Source: Vulcanococcus sp. SFB_649D_100_25 (GTDB lineage: Bacteria; Cyanobacteriota; Cyanobacteriia; PCC-6307; Cyanobiaceae). Taken from it: DNA of 32,215 bases. The stretch is from contig JAURGL010000003.1 in NCBI GenBank assembly GCA_030833825.1, positions 1-32,215 of the forward strand. The letters run 5' to 3'. Numbering within the stretch: the first letter of the stretch is position 1; every line of letters begins with the position of its first letter. The notes beneath the pieces were generated by a model that was not told where the DNA came from, did no database searches, and was given only the letters and a program-made list of their open reading frames with translations. Made by a program: the position numbers and the translations under genes. Shown in pieces: positions 8,143 through 15,959 of this stretch.

Positions 8143-8750
8143 GAGCCTGAGTAGGTGTTGCTGCTCACCGCTTTGAACTGCCAGCTGGCCTCGCCGGGAA
8201 CCAGCTTGTAGCTCACGGTCCGGGTGCCCCCGGTGGGCTTGGCGTTGCTGTCCCCTGGCCGATAGACCGGGAACCTGCGCATCAGGGTGGTTTCCACCAC
8301 GGCAAAGCTGTCGTGGCCCATGTAGCCGTTGGCCCACTTGCCGCTCAGTTCCGGCATGTTGATCGGCAGGAGGGTGTGGGCCTTGCTGACGGTCCAGGCC
8401 TTGACGCTGCCGTAGCTGCCGCTGCCTGCACTCGTGACGTAGACGAGGAGTTCAGGACGCCCATCGCTGTTGAGGTCTTCCACCTCCATGCCGGTGACGG
8501 AGCCGTCGATCTCTTCCTTGATGGACGGCAGGGCTTTGCCCTTCTCACTCGCCTTGACCACCAGTTGCCGGATGGATCCGCTGCCGGTTGCGTTCACCTG
8601 GAAGCTGACCCCCTGCAGGGAGGCGCTCTTCTGGAATGGCCCCGCCTGGGCGGTGGCGGTCAGGGCGGCGGCGAGGACTCCGCCGAGCAGAACGGCCGGA
8701 TGCGGAGCCTGGGCAAGGCGGGTCATGGCGACGTCACTGAGCCTGACCAC
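8139..8750 (-). CDS. Exported conserved hypothetical protein (PliI-like or FG-GAP-like fold possible)
   Basis: Signal peptide AVLLGGVLAAALTATAQA; VEDLNSDGRPELLVYV motif. Confidence 0.7.
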   Translation of the reverse strand: MVRLSDVAMTRLAQAPHPAVLLGGVLAAALTATAQAGPFQKSASLQGVSFQVNATGSGSIRQLVVKASEKGKALPSIKEEIDGSVTGMEVEDLNSDGRPELLVYVTSAGSGSYGSVKAWTVSKAHTLLPINMPELSGKWANGYMGHDSFAVVETTLMRRFPVYRPGDSNAKPTGGTRTVSYKLVPGEASWQFKAVSSNTYSGS

Positions 8751-8775
8751 TCTGATCGCCTCGGGGTGACTCGGC

Positions 8776-9015
8776 TCAGGCTTTTTTGAGGACCCGGATC
8801 ACCACCAGCAGAATCACGGCCCCCAGGGTTGCCATCAGGATTGAACCCAGCAGCCCGCCGCCCAGCAGGCTCCCCCCGAAGATCAAGCCACCGATCAACG
8901 CGCCCAGGATCCCCACCACCAGATCGCCAATCAGGCCGAAGCCTCTCCCTTTGACGAGGATCCCGGCCAGCCAGCCGGCCACGACGCCGACAACCAGAAA
9001 CCCGAGCACGCCCAT
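8776..9015 (-). CDS. GlsB/YeaQ/YmgE family stress response membrane protein
   Basis: Gly-rich 3-TM small protein: GVVAGWLAGILVKGRGFGLIGDLVVGILGALIGG. Confidence 0.9.
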   Translation of the reverse strand: MGVLGFLVVGVVAGWLAGILVKGRGFGLIGDLVVGILGALIGGLIFGGSLLGGGLLGSILMATLGAVILLVVIRVLKKA

Positions 9016-9098
9016 GAAGAGTCTTGCGGTCTGGGGGAAGCCTAGAAATGCCTCCTTTTCATGTCATCCCGGTCCTCGCTTTGGGGAGGCTCGCCAAC

Positions 9099-9779
9099 AT
9101 GAAGGGGTCGCGGAGATCCCCCATGCGCAGTCAGGCCTCCCTTGCCCTGATGGGGGTTGCGCTGCTGCTGACGGGGTGCGGGGCGAGCAAGGCCCCCAGC
9201 CAGGCGGCATCGGCCCTGGCTGGGCCGATTCGCATTTCGCTTGACCTCAAGGACCCTGCCAAAAGCACGGCGGTCTTGCCCCTGGGCCAGGAGCCGAAGG
9301 TGTTCAAGGTGGGTTACGGACGCCATGGCGTTACCTGCGCCGGATCGCGCTTTGAGGAGGGCTACACCCCCCTGGGACGGTTTCGCGTGAACGCGATCCT
9401 CAGCAAGGACCAGTTCGTGATGGATCCGAAGCTGATCGCCCAGTCCGGCAGGAGTGAGGCTGAGCTCAAGACGTCTCTGTTCAAGTCGATGAATGCGATC
9501 GACTTCAGCGGTGATGGAGAAACCGGGGAGTACGGCATCGGCTACATCAGCCTGGCCCCGATTGACAGTGTCAAGCAGCCGTTTGCCTTCAACACCTACG
9601 ACGGCAAATTTCGCTGGTACAGCTTTGCCATCCACGGGAGCAACAACGACAAACGCATCGGCCAGAAGGTCACCGGCGGTTGTGTGAACGTGGCCGAGCC
9701 TGCCCTGAAGACGCTGCTGAGCAGCGTGAAGCTCGGCGATGAGGTGGTGATCACGGCCAATGGCCCCTGCACCCCGTAA
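9099..9779 (+). CDS. L,D-transpeptidase (YkuD-like) lipoprotein
   Basis: Lipobox LLLTGC; catalytic IHGSNNDKRIGQKVTGGCVN; start could be 9099 or 9123. Confidence 0.8.
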   Translation: MKGSRRSPMRSQASLALMGVALLLTGCGASKAPSQAASALAGPIRISLDLKDPAKSTAVLPLGQEPKVFKVGYGRHGVTCAGSRFEEGYTPLGRFRVNAILSKDQFVMDPKLIAQSGRSEAELKTSLFKSMNAIDFSGDGETGEYGIGYISLAPIDSVKQPFAFNTYDGKFRWYSFAIHGSNNDKRIGQKVTGGCVNVAEPALKTLLSSVKLGDEVVITANGPCTP

Positions 9780-9782
9780 GGC

Positions 9783-10316
9783 TCAGCTGGAGCAGGTCAG
9801 GGTTGTTCCGTACCAGTTGATCCTGGTTTCGCCTTGGTGCTCCCAGAGCTCAAGGCCGGGGCCCGTGTAGCGGGCCCCGCTCCCGGAGACTGCGCGCTGG
9901 AGCAAGCGCTGTTGCCCGCCGAGCGCCAGGTGCGCCTTGCTCTGATCCCCGCTGCCCAGGTACACGACCGACACCGGCTCCTGGATGGGGCCCTTGCACT
10001 GAAGGGCCCGGCGCCAGAGGACGTCGAGGGTGTAGTTGCCGTCTCTGCTGAAGCGGATGCCCTGTTCGCTGTTCGAGCGTTGGTAGCCCGTGCCCTGCTG
10101 GTCAGCCTCAAAGCGAAACGCCCAGCGGCGACCCATCAGGACGGACACGTTGCCGTGCCGCTGGGAGAACTGGCAGGGTCCGGATTCCACCGGACTGGTG
10201 TGGTCGTGCCGGCTGAGGAGGCAGTAGGCCTCAGTGCTGTCTGCGCGGGCGGCTGGCTGGAGCCCCAGGCAAGCTATGCCGACTAGGAGAAGCAACGGCA
10301 ACGACGATCGCTGCAT
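9783..10316 (-). CDS. Exported hypothetical protein
   Basis: Signal peptide LPLLLLVGIACLGLQPAARA; intact ORF. Confidence 0.65.
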   Translation of the reverse strand: MQRSSLPLLLLVGIACLGLQPAARADSTEAYCLLSRHDHTSPVESGPCQFSQRHGNVSVLMGRRWAFRFEADQQGTGYQRSNSEQGIRFSRDGNYTLDVLWRRALQCKGPIQEPVSVVYLGSGDQSKAHLALGGQQRLLQRAVSGSGARYTGPGLELWEHQGETRINWYGTTLTCSS

Positions 10317-10435
10317 GGCTCAGCAGTGAGGCGGCAGGCCCACTCTGCAGAGACCGTGCTGTGCTGTCATCAGACGGCCCACAAAAAAACAGGTGGTTGG
10401 GCCTGGGGCTCAGCCTTGTGATGGAGGTCGGGGCC

Positions 10436-10507
10436 TCACTTTTTGGTCATGGCGGCGGCCCCGCCGAAAGCTGCTCCAACGATGGCGATGACAGCGAGAA
10501 TTTCCAT
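10436..10507 (-). CDS. Micro-ORF: 23-aa predicted single-TM peptide MEILAVIAIVGAAFGGAAAMTKK
   Basis: Not in the ORF track; ATG to TGA, one hydrophobic helix ending in KK, followed downstream on the minus strand by a T7 tract (10383-10389 region). Confidence 0.5.
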   Translation of the reverse strand: MEILAVIAIVGAAFGGAAAMTKK

Positions 10508-10838
10508 TGTTGAGGGATGGGGTGAATGGGCATCACTGTCTCCCCTCCAGATCTCCCGGTTTTGTTCAGCCTGAACCGAGTTCACACAATCTGGTTGCCG
10601 TTGCTACCGCCAGCACGATTCGTAGCGATCGATCGGGCCTGCACGGCATCAATGCATAACTCTTCTGAGGTGTTCAGGTCAGCGCCCCCACCTGCCCCGT
10701 TAAGGGATTGCAGCTGCCGAAGACAAAGCCATCCACCAGCTGCCAGCAGGGCGTCTTCAGGCCTGCGCACGCCACAGATGTTCACGCGCACAGCCTGATC
10801 ACCCATGGCACGATGCGGATCGATGCCCCACTCTCCCC

Positions 10839-11177
10839 GTGCCTCTGATCAACGTGCGCACCTCGTTGGCCTCGGTGGACAACCCCGAGGGTCTGCTCAA
10901 GGAGCTCTCTGCGGCCCTCGCCCAACAGACCGGGAAGCCGGAGGCCTATGTGATGACCCTGCTGGAGAGCGGGGTGCCGATGACCTTCGCCGGCAGCAGC
11001 GATCCCTGCGCCTACGTGGAGATCAAATCGATCGGGGCCCTCAAGCCCCCGGCGATGACGGAGGCGTTCTGCGCTCTGATCCATGGGCGCACGGGGATCC
11101 CCGCCAATCGGATCTATGTGGCCTTCGAGGATGTGAAGGCCAGCAGCTGGGGCTGGAATGGAAGCACCTTCGGCTGA
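10839..11177 (+). CDS. MIF/phenylpyruvate tautomerase family protein
   Basis: MPLINVRTSL with Pro after Met, GSSDPCAYVEIKSIG, NRIYVAFEDVKASSWGWNGSTFG. Confidence 0.92.
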   Translation: MPLINVRTSLASVDNPEGLLKELSAALAQQTGKPEAYVMTLLESGVPMTFAGSSDPCAYVEIKSIGALKPPAMTEAFCALIHGRTGIPANRIYVAFEDVKASSWGWNGSTFG

Positions 11178-12018
11178 CGGGCCCTTTCAGATCAACGGGC
11201 GCTGCATTGACTGCGGCACCTGCTGGCAGTTCGATCCGCAGCACTTCGCCCCGGGACCAGCAACGGCCGTTGTGCGGGACCAGCCCCGTGGGCAGCTTGA
11301 AACCGAACGGGCCCTGCTGGCCCTGCAGGCCTGCCCGGTGGCCGCCATCGAGGCCCCACCTGCTCTGCGGCAGCACATCCCCCGCGATGGGTTCCCCGAT
11401 CCGGTGTGCGAGCACCCGAAAGGCCAGGTCTTCTATTGCGGTTGGGCTTCAAAACGCAGCTTCGGGGCCTGCAGCTGGTTGATCGTGCGTCCGGAGGGGA
11501 ATGTGCTGATCGATGTGCCCCGCTGGAGTGCGCCCCTGGCCCGGCGATTTGAGGCGCTCGGAGGCCTCTCGACCATGGTGCTCACCCATCGCGATGACGT
11601 GGCCGATCACGCCAAGTGGGCCAGGGCCTTTGGCTGTGAGCGCTGGATTCATGGTGCCGATGCCGATGCGGCCCCGGGGGCGGAACGGCTCCTGGAGGGA
11701 GACAATCCCATCGCGATCGGCTCCGACCTCAGCCTGATCCCAACGCCGGGGCATACGGCAGGGTCCCTGTGCGTGCAGCTGGGGCAGAGCCGCTCGGTGC
11801 TCTTCAGCGGCGATCACCTCTGGTGGAACACCGCGCAGCAGGTGGTGGTGGCTTCTCGCACGTACTGCTGGTGGGACTTCCAGGAGCAGATCAACTCGGT
11901 GCGCAGGCTCCTGGATCTGGATGTGGCCTGGTTGCTGCCAGGCCATGGCCATCGCCGCCGGTTTGAGGCAGGGGAGTGGGGCAGGGCCCTGGAGCAGACC
12001 CTGGCCTGGATCAGCTGA
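11158..12018 (+). CDS. Ferredoxin-metallo-beta-lactamase-fold fusion protein
   Basis: N-terminal 4Fe-4S-like CIDCGTC...CPVAAIEAP; MBL motifs THRDDVADH, TPGHTAGSLC, FSGDHLWW, LLPGHGH; overlaps MIF gene by 20 nt. Confidence 0.88.
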   Translation: MEAPSADGPFQINGRCIDCGTCWQFDPQHFAPGPATAVVRDQPRGQLETERALLALQACPVAAIEAPPALRQHIPRDGFPDPVCEHPKGQVFYCGWASKRSFGACSWLIVRPEGNVLIDVPRWSAPLARRFEALGGLSTMVLTHRDDVADHAKWARAFGCERWIHGADADAAPGAERLLEGDNPIAIGSDLSLIPTPGHTAGSLCVQLGQSRSVLFSGDHLWWNTAQQVVVASRTYCWWDFQEQINSVRRLLDLDVAWLLPGHGHRRRFEAGEWGRALEQTLAWIS

Positions 12019-12023
12019 TCCGA

Positions 12024-12269
12024 TCAGCCCCTTGGTTTGTTGGGCAGGCCCCCGTTGCAGAAGTTGGTGGCGATGGCAGGCCGTTCAGCCTCTGGAATGC
12101 TGGGGCTGGTGCGCTTCAGCCAGGCCATCCCGGCGTTGTAGCACTTGTTCCAGCGGGACGACTCCCCGGCAATCGGGCCCAGGGAGAGGGCAATCGAAAC
12201 GGAGCTGGCGGTGGCGATCAACCCGAGGACCGGGAAGAGGTGGGCGTTGATCATGTCCCTGGCTTTCAT
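12024..12269 (-). CDS. Small conserved cyanobacterial membrane/exported protein (81 aa)
   Basis: One TM segment HLFPVLGLIATASSVSIALSLG and paired Cys; convergent to MBL gene. Confidence 0.6.
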   Translation of the reverse strand: MKARDMINAHLFPVLGLIATASSVSIALSLGPIAGESSRWNKCYNAGMAWLKRTSPSIPEAERPAIATNFCNGGLPNKPRG

Positions 12270-12346
12270 CGTCGTCTCGAAGCTGAAGGAGCGCCTGCAT
12301 CCTGCTGGATTCGTCGGCTCCGGTCATCGGGTCCCCCCGCCCTGCC

Positions 12347-12643
12347 TCAGTTGAGAGCGGCGCGGACCTTCTTGACCGCCAGGCCCGCCTCGGCTGCTGT
12401 CACCCCAGCAAGGGTCAACAGGCCGATCAGTCCCACCAGCTGGTTCTGGGTTTCGGCAGCCGCATCGGCGTTCTGTCCCAGCACCGCTCCCGCCACAAAC
12501 CAGGTCGTGGCCAGGAGCGAGGTGATCCAATACGCCTTCCAGCGGCGTTGGTAGAGGTAGCCCGCCCCCAGGCCCGGCACCACGTTCAGGAGCACCGCGA
12601 CCCAGCCGGCGGAGGCGGCGAGGATCTGTTCGCGGGTTGGCAT
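12347..12643 (-). CDS. Small membrane protein (98 aa)
   Basis: VPGLGAGYLYQRRWKAYWITSLLATTWFVAGAVLG hydrophobic segments; ATG at 12643. Confidence 0.7.
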   Translation of the reverse strand: MPTREQILAASAGWVAVLLNVVPGLGAGYLYQRRWKAYWITSLLATTWFVAGAVLGQNADAAAETQNQLVGLIGLLTLAGVTAAEAGLAVKKVRAALN

Positions 12644-12668
12644 CGGCTTGGAAGCAGGGGCCGAAACC

Positions 12669-13115
12669 CTAGGCAGATCCTGGGCTTGCCAGCCACTGCA
12701 GGGCGACCTTGCGCTGACGCGGCCCGTCAAGTTCCACCAGGATCACGTCCTGGTACTGCCCCAGAACCAGGCCTCCGTTCTCGACCGCCACCATCACCTG
12801 GTTCCCCAGCAGGAGGGCCTGCAGGTGGGCATGGGCATTGCGTGGTTCATCGGCGGGGATGTTGGGGCGGAGCTCCAGGTCGTTGTGTTTCCAAGCCCGG
12901 TTCGCCGGGGCGACCTCTGCGAGCCATGCCTTGAGGTCCTCAATCAACCGCTCCTCCATCTCGTTGATGACGACCGCTGTGGTGGTGTGCTGCCCACTGA
13001 TCAGGACCGCCCCGTCCTGCCCGCCCCGCTTGGCGATGAAGGCCCGAACCGCCTCGGTGATCGGGATGCATTGAAAGGACTGTTGCGTCGGGAGCTGCAG
13101 CAGTTCAACGGTCAT
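12669..13115 (-). CDS. YjbQ family protein (UPF0047, secondary thiamine-phosphate synthase-like)
   Basis: SGQHTTTAVVINEME, RNAHAHLQALLLGNQVMVAVENGGLVLGQYQDVILVELDGPRQRKV. Confidence 0.93.
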   Translation of the reverse strand: MTVELLQLPTQQSFQCIPITEAVRAFIAKRGGQDGAVLISGQHTTTAVVINEMEERLIEDLKAWLAEVAPANRAWKHNDLELRPNIPADEPRNAHAHLQALLLGNQVMVAVENGGLVLGQYQDVILVELDGPRQRKVALQWLASPGSA

Positions 13116-13141
13116 GGCAGGGACCTTTGGCTACGGTCAGC

Positions 13142-13678
13142 ATGAGCCGTTCAGGGGCCATGCAGCGTTGGCGGTTGTGCCCGGCCCTGGCGGAGAAAGA
13201 TGAGATCTTCCTCGCCACGGTTGCGGATTACCTGGCTGAGCTTGAGGCCCTCGATCCCCAGCAGCAACGCTGTTTAGCCCTGTTCAAGGCTGCGGAGTTG
13301 ATCAACGCCTTGATCCAACTGCGAGAGCGCCGCCAGGCGGACGATCGCGTAGGCCCGGAGCTGGCCCAGCGTTCCTTTCAGTTGGTCCGGGCTGTGATCC
13401 GCAACCGGACACTCCCCTACGCCGGCACTCAGGGCCAATGCCTCAGGGATCCGCAGCTCACAGCGGTGATTGATGAAGGTTGCCGCCTGTTCCATCTTGG
13501 GAAATCCGACAAGGACCTCTACCAACGCGCCCTGGCCCTATCAGCAGCTCAGTGCATTGCCCTGCAGGATGAACTCGGGCCGGCCCTCGATCAGTACCTC
13601 CAGGGCTGTGGGTTTGCGCTTCCCGCCTCCCTGATTGCCTCGGTCCGGGAGAGCTTCATCGACGCCTACCGCAGCTAG
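13142..13678 (+). CDS. Conserved hypothetical protein
   Basis: Intact ORF with coding-like composition; ATG at 13142 or 13160. Confidence 0.65.
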   Translation: MSRSGAMQRWRLCPALAEKDEIFLATVADYLAELEALDPQQQRCLALFKAAELINALIQLRERRQADDRVGPELAQRSFQLVRAVIRNRTLPYAGTQGQCLRDPQLTAVIDEGCRLFHLGKSDKDLYQRALALSAAQCIALQDELGPALDQYLQGCGFALPASLIASVRESFIDAYRS

Positions 13679-13684
13679 GGCCGT

Positions 13685-14242
13685 TCACGGCTTTTGGATC
13701 TCCATCCACCAGCCACTGCCAGGACCCTCCAACATCCAGCGCCGGCCCCAGTTGCCCTGGGAGTAGCGCTGCCCTCGCCCCCTCTCGATGGCCGTGCTGA
13801 TGTAGCCGCCGTTCAGGAGATCGGCCTCTCTGTTGGGGTCATGCATCAACAGATCTCCGGTGGTGGAATCCCAGCCGATCACCAGGCTCCAGTGGCCCCC
13901 TCCCGCCGGGGCCGAGACGGGACCACGATGCAGCCAGCCCACTGGGCAGGGGATGCCCCGCTTTAACTGCCCGATCAGATCCTGCAGGTCCCCATCGGTG
14001 CGAAACCGGGCCTCCAGATCGAGGCTGCGCAGGGCAGACACCTGGGCGGCGGGATTCGTCGTGTCGCCGTAGGTCTCCACGATGGCGAGATAGCGGTCGT
14101 CGATCTGCCCGGGTCCGCGGAGGGCCTGTGGTTGGAGGTAAGCCGCCGCCATGGCGCAACTGGAGCTGAAACACATCCGCGGGCCCTGGCCCGTGGCGCT
14201 GTCGTTCTGGCTCAGGTAGGGCACTGCAAGCTGGGTGAGCAT
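13685..14242 (-). CDS. C39-like papain-fold cysteine peptidase
   Basis: VPYLSQNDS...RMCFSSSCAMAAAYL (Cys), GGHWSLVIGWD (His), LLMHDPN (Asp/Asn); ATG at 14242. Confidence 0.82.
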   Translation of the reverse strand: MLTQLAVPYLSQNDSATGQGPRMCFSSSCAMAAAYLQPQALRGPGQIDDRYLAIVETYGDTTNPAAQVSALRSLDLEARFRTDGDLQDLIGQLKRGIPCPVGWLHRGPVSAPAGGGHWSLVIGWDSTTGDLLMHDPNREADLLNGGYISTAIERGRGQRYSQGNWGRRWMLEGPGSGWWMEIQKP

Positions 14243-14353
14243 GGACCTCGCTCCTTGAAAACCCTGAAGGGTTCCGGGAGGCGGTGCCGACGGCTTCAGT
14301 TCTGCGGCCCGTTCCCTGGTTGACTCCGCTCTTGGCTGATCTCGCTGTTGTCG

Positions 14354-14551
14354 ATGAGCCCGATCTTTCCCTGCAAGGGCTGCGGGACGTTCATTGAGCG
14401 CTCCACCCAGCACTACCGGCGGATGAAGGGACAGGTGCTCTGCTCTTCCTGCACGGATGCCCGGAGAGAGGCGGAGGCAGGCGCTCTGCGCCAGAGGCAT
14501 CCGCTCCAGCGGGCCCTGATCCGGATCAGGCGGCTCTGGGGTGAGGAATGA
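14354..14551 (+). CDS. Small zinc-ribbon-like protein
   Basis: CKGCGTF...CSSCTD pair of CxxC motifs. Confidence 0.55.
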   Translation: MSPIFPCKGCGTFIERSTQHYRRMKGQVLCSSCTDARREAEAGALRQRHPLQRALIRIRRLWGEE

Positions 14552-14597
14552 CCGGGACCCGCCTCGGAACCCTGAGGCGTTGTCTCTGCTCAACGCG

Positions 14598-14858
14598 ATG
14601 GACTCTCGCCGTCTGGTGGTCTGGATCTCGACGGGGATCCTGGCCTTTCAAGGCATCACCCTGGCCTTTGATCTCCTCAATTGCACGGCCTTCAGCTGGA
14701 TTCACCTCCAGCAGGAGGGTCTGCATGTCCCCCACGATCCCAGCTTCTGCATCCGGCCTCAGGGGCGGATCGATGAGGCGGTCAATCAGGGCCTGAGCAT
14801 CCTTGCGGGCCTTGCCCTGGGGAGCTCCGTGATGGGGGTGGATCCCCCTGGCCGCTGA
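14598..14858 (+). CDS. Small membrane hypothetical protein
   Basis: VVWISTGILAFQGITLAFDLL TM segment; alternative GTG start at 14541 would overlap the upstream gene. Confidence 0.55.
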   Translation: MDSRRLVVWISTGILAFQGITLAFDLLNCTAFSWIHLQQEGLHVPHDPSFCIRPQGRIDEAVNQGLSILAGLALGSSVMGVDPPGR

Positions 14859-14910
14859 CCTGTGTTCCCGGCGACCTGGCCCTGTTGTTCAGGGCGCACA
14901 CCCAACCGGT

Positions 14911-14928
14911 GTTACGAGGCTTTACAAT
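14911..14928 (+). promoter_or_regulatory. HLR1-like (RpaB binding) site overlapping a -10-like TACAAT
   Basis: GTTACGAG-gc-TTTACAAT matches HLR1 (G/T)TTACA(T/A)(T/A)NN(G/T)TTACA(T/A)(T/A) with 2 mismatches in the first half. Confidence 0.5.
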
Positions 14929-14958
14929 CAGTTCACGTTTCTTCAAGAACGCAGATCC

Positions 14959-15102
14959 ATGGCTGACTCCAACTCCCGCTTCGGCTTCGTCAACTTCGCT
15001 GAAACCTGGAACGGCCGCCTGGCCATGATGGGCTTCGTGATCGGTCTGGCTACCGAGCTCCTGACCGGCCAGGGCATCCTCGGCCAGATCGGTCTGGGCT
15101 GA
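14959..15102 (+). CDS. High light inducible protein (Hlip, 47 aa)
   Basis: MADSNSRFGFVNFAETWNGRLAMMGFVIGLATELLTGQGILGQIGLG: ExxNGRxAMxGF chlorophyll-binding motif; absent from the ORF track. Confidence 0.95.
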   Translation: MADSNSRFGFVNFAETWNGRLAMMGFVIGLATELLTGQGILGQIGLG

Positions 15103-15130
15103 GCCCGGATCCTTCGGCCCCGGCCAAACC

Positions 15131-15163
15131 AAAGCCCCCGGAGCTGAGCTCCGGGGGCTTTTT
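15131..15163 (+). terminator. Strong intrinsic terminator after hli gene
   Basis: aagcccccggagct-g-agctccgggggcttttt near-perfect stem plus T tract. Confidence 0.92.
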
Positions 15164-15188
15164 GCTGCGCCGATTGATCGTGAGATCG

Positions 15189-15869
15189 TCAGGCGGCGGG
15201 CTGCCAGTCAGCGGCAGGGGGCTCCTTCTCGCTGTCCTTGAGGGAGGGGAACAGGTCCCGGATCGCACTGCAGAGGCGGGTCCGGGCTTCCTGCCGGAAC
15301 GCCTCAGCCGCATCAGCGGGCAGGACGGGGTATCCCTTGTCCGTGTTCCCCTCGCCCCGCAGGGGCTTCCAACTGGTTTTCTCGTTCCGCTTGAGCTCCT
15401 CAAGCACCTCCATGAAGTCAAAGCTGGCCAGTCGGCCATTGCTGGCGGCCTTGCTGGCGAGCTCTTCTCGGATTGGGAGCAACTCCTTGGCCTTGAGGGT
15501 GTCGGGGAGACCCAGCACCGGCTCGTAGTAATCGATGGCCCGTAGTTCCTCGCTCAGGAGGATCGGCCAGGCACCCTGTTCCCCAGCGGAGAGGCCCTGC
15601 TCGGCGGCACTGCCGCTCATGGCATCCCGATAGAAGCTGAGCCAGCGGTAATAGGACTTGTCCTGGAGGCGCTTCTTTTCGGCCTTCCCGCTGACGATCT
15701 TCGGGAGGGCGGCTTCCGCCTTCCGCAGGAAGACGCGATCTTCGCGCTCCAGGTTGATGGCGCCCCAGCGGTGCCGGTATTCCCAGAGCTCTTCGTATTT
15801 GCGGACGTCTTCGGCGCTCCAGCCCAGAACTTTCAGTTCTTCAGCCCGATTGTTCTCGCTCGCTTGCAC
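15189..15869 (-). CDS. Conserved cyanobacterial hypothetical protein (226 aa)
   Basis: Intact, charged soluble ORF with coding composition. Confidence 0.7.
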   Translation of the reverse strand: MQASENNRAEELKVLGWSAEDVRKYEELWEYRHRWGAINLEREDRVFLRKAEAALPKIVSGKAEKKRLQDKSYYRWLSFYRDAMSGSAAEQGLSAGEQGAWPILLSEELRAIDYYEPVLGLPDTLKAKELLPIREELASKAASNGRLASFDFMEVLEELKRNEKTSWKPLRGEGNTDKGYPVLPADAAEAFRQEARTRLCSAIRDLFPSLKDSEKEPPAADWQPAA

Positions 15870-15959
15870 GCTTCGATGCTTGGGTTCAAAGGCACCCTAG
15901 GCCTTGACTTCCAGAGGGCAGGGGTTGGACCGATAGGGTCAATTCAGGCAGGCCTTTGT

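Noticed and set aside
10526-10798. Plus ORF of 90 aa
   Set aside because: Low-complexity composition, no recognisable motif, conflicts with the minus-strand candidate; neither is well supported.
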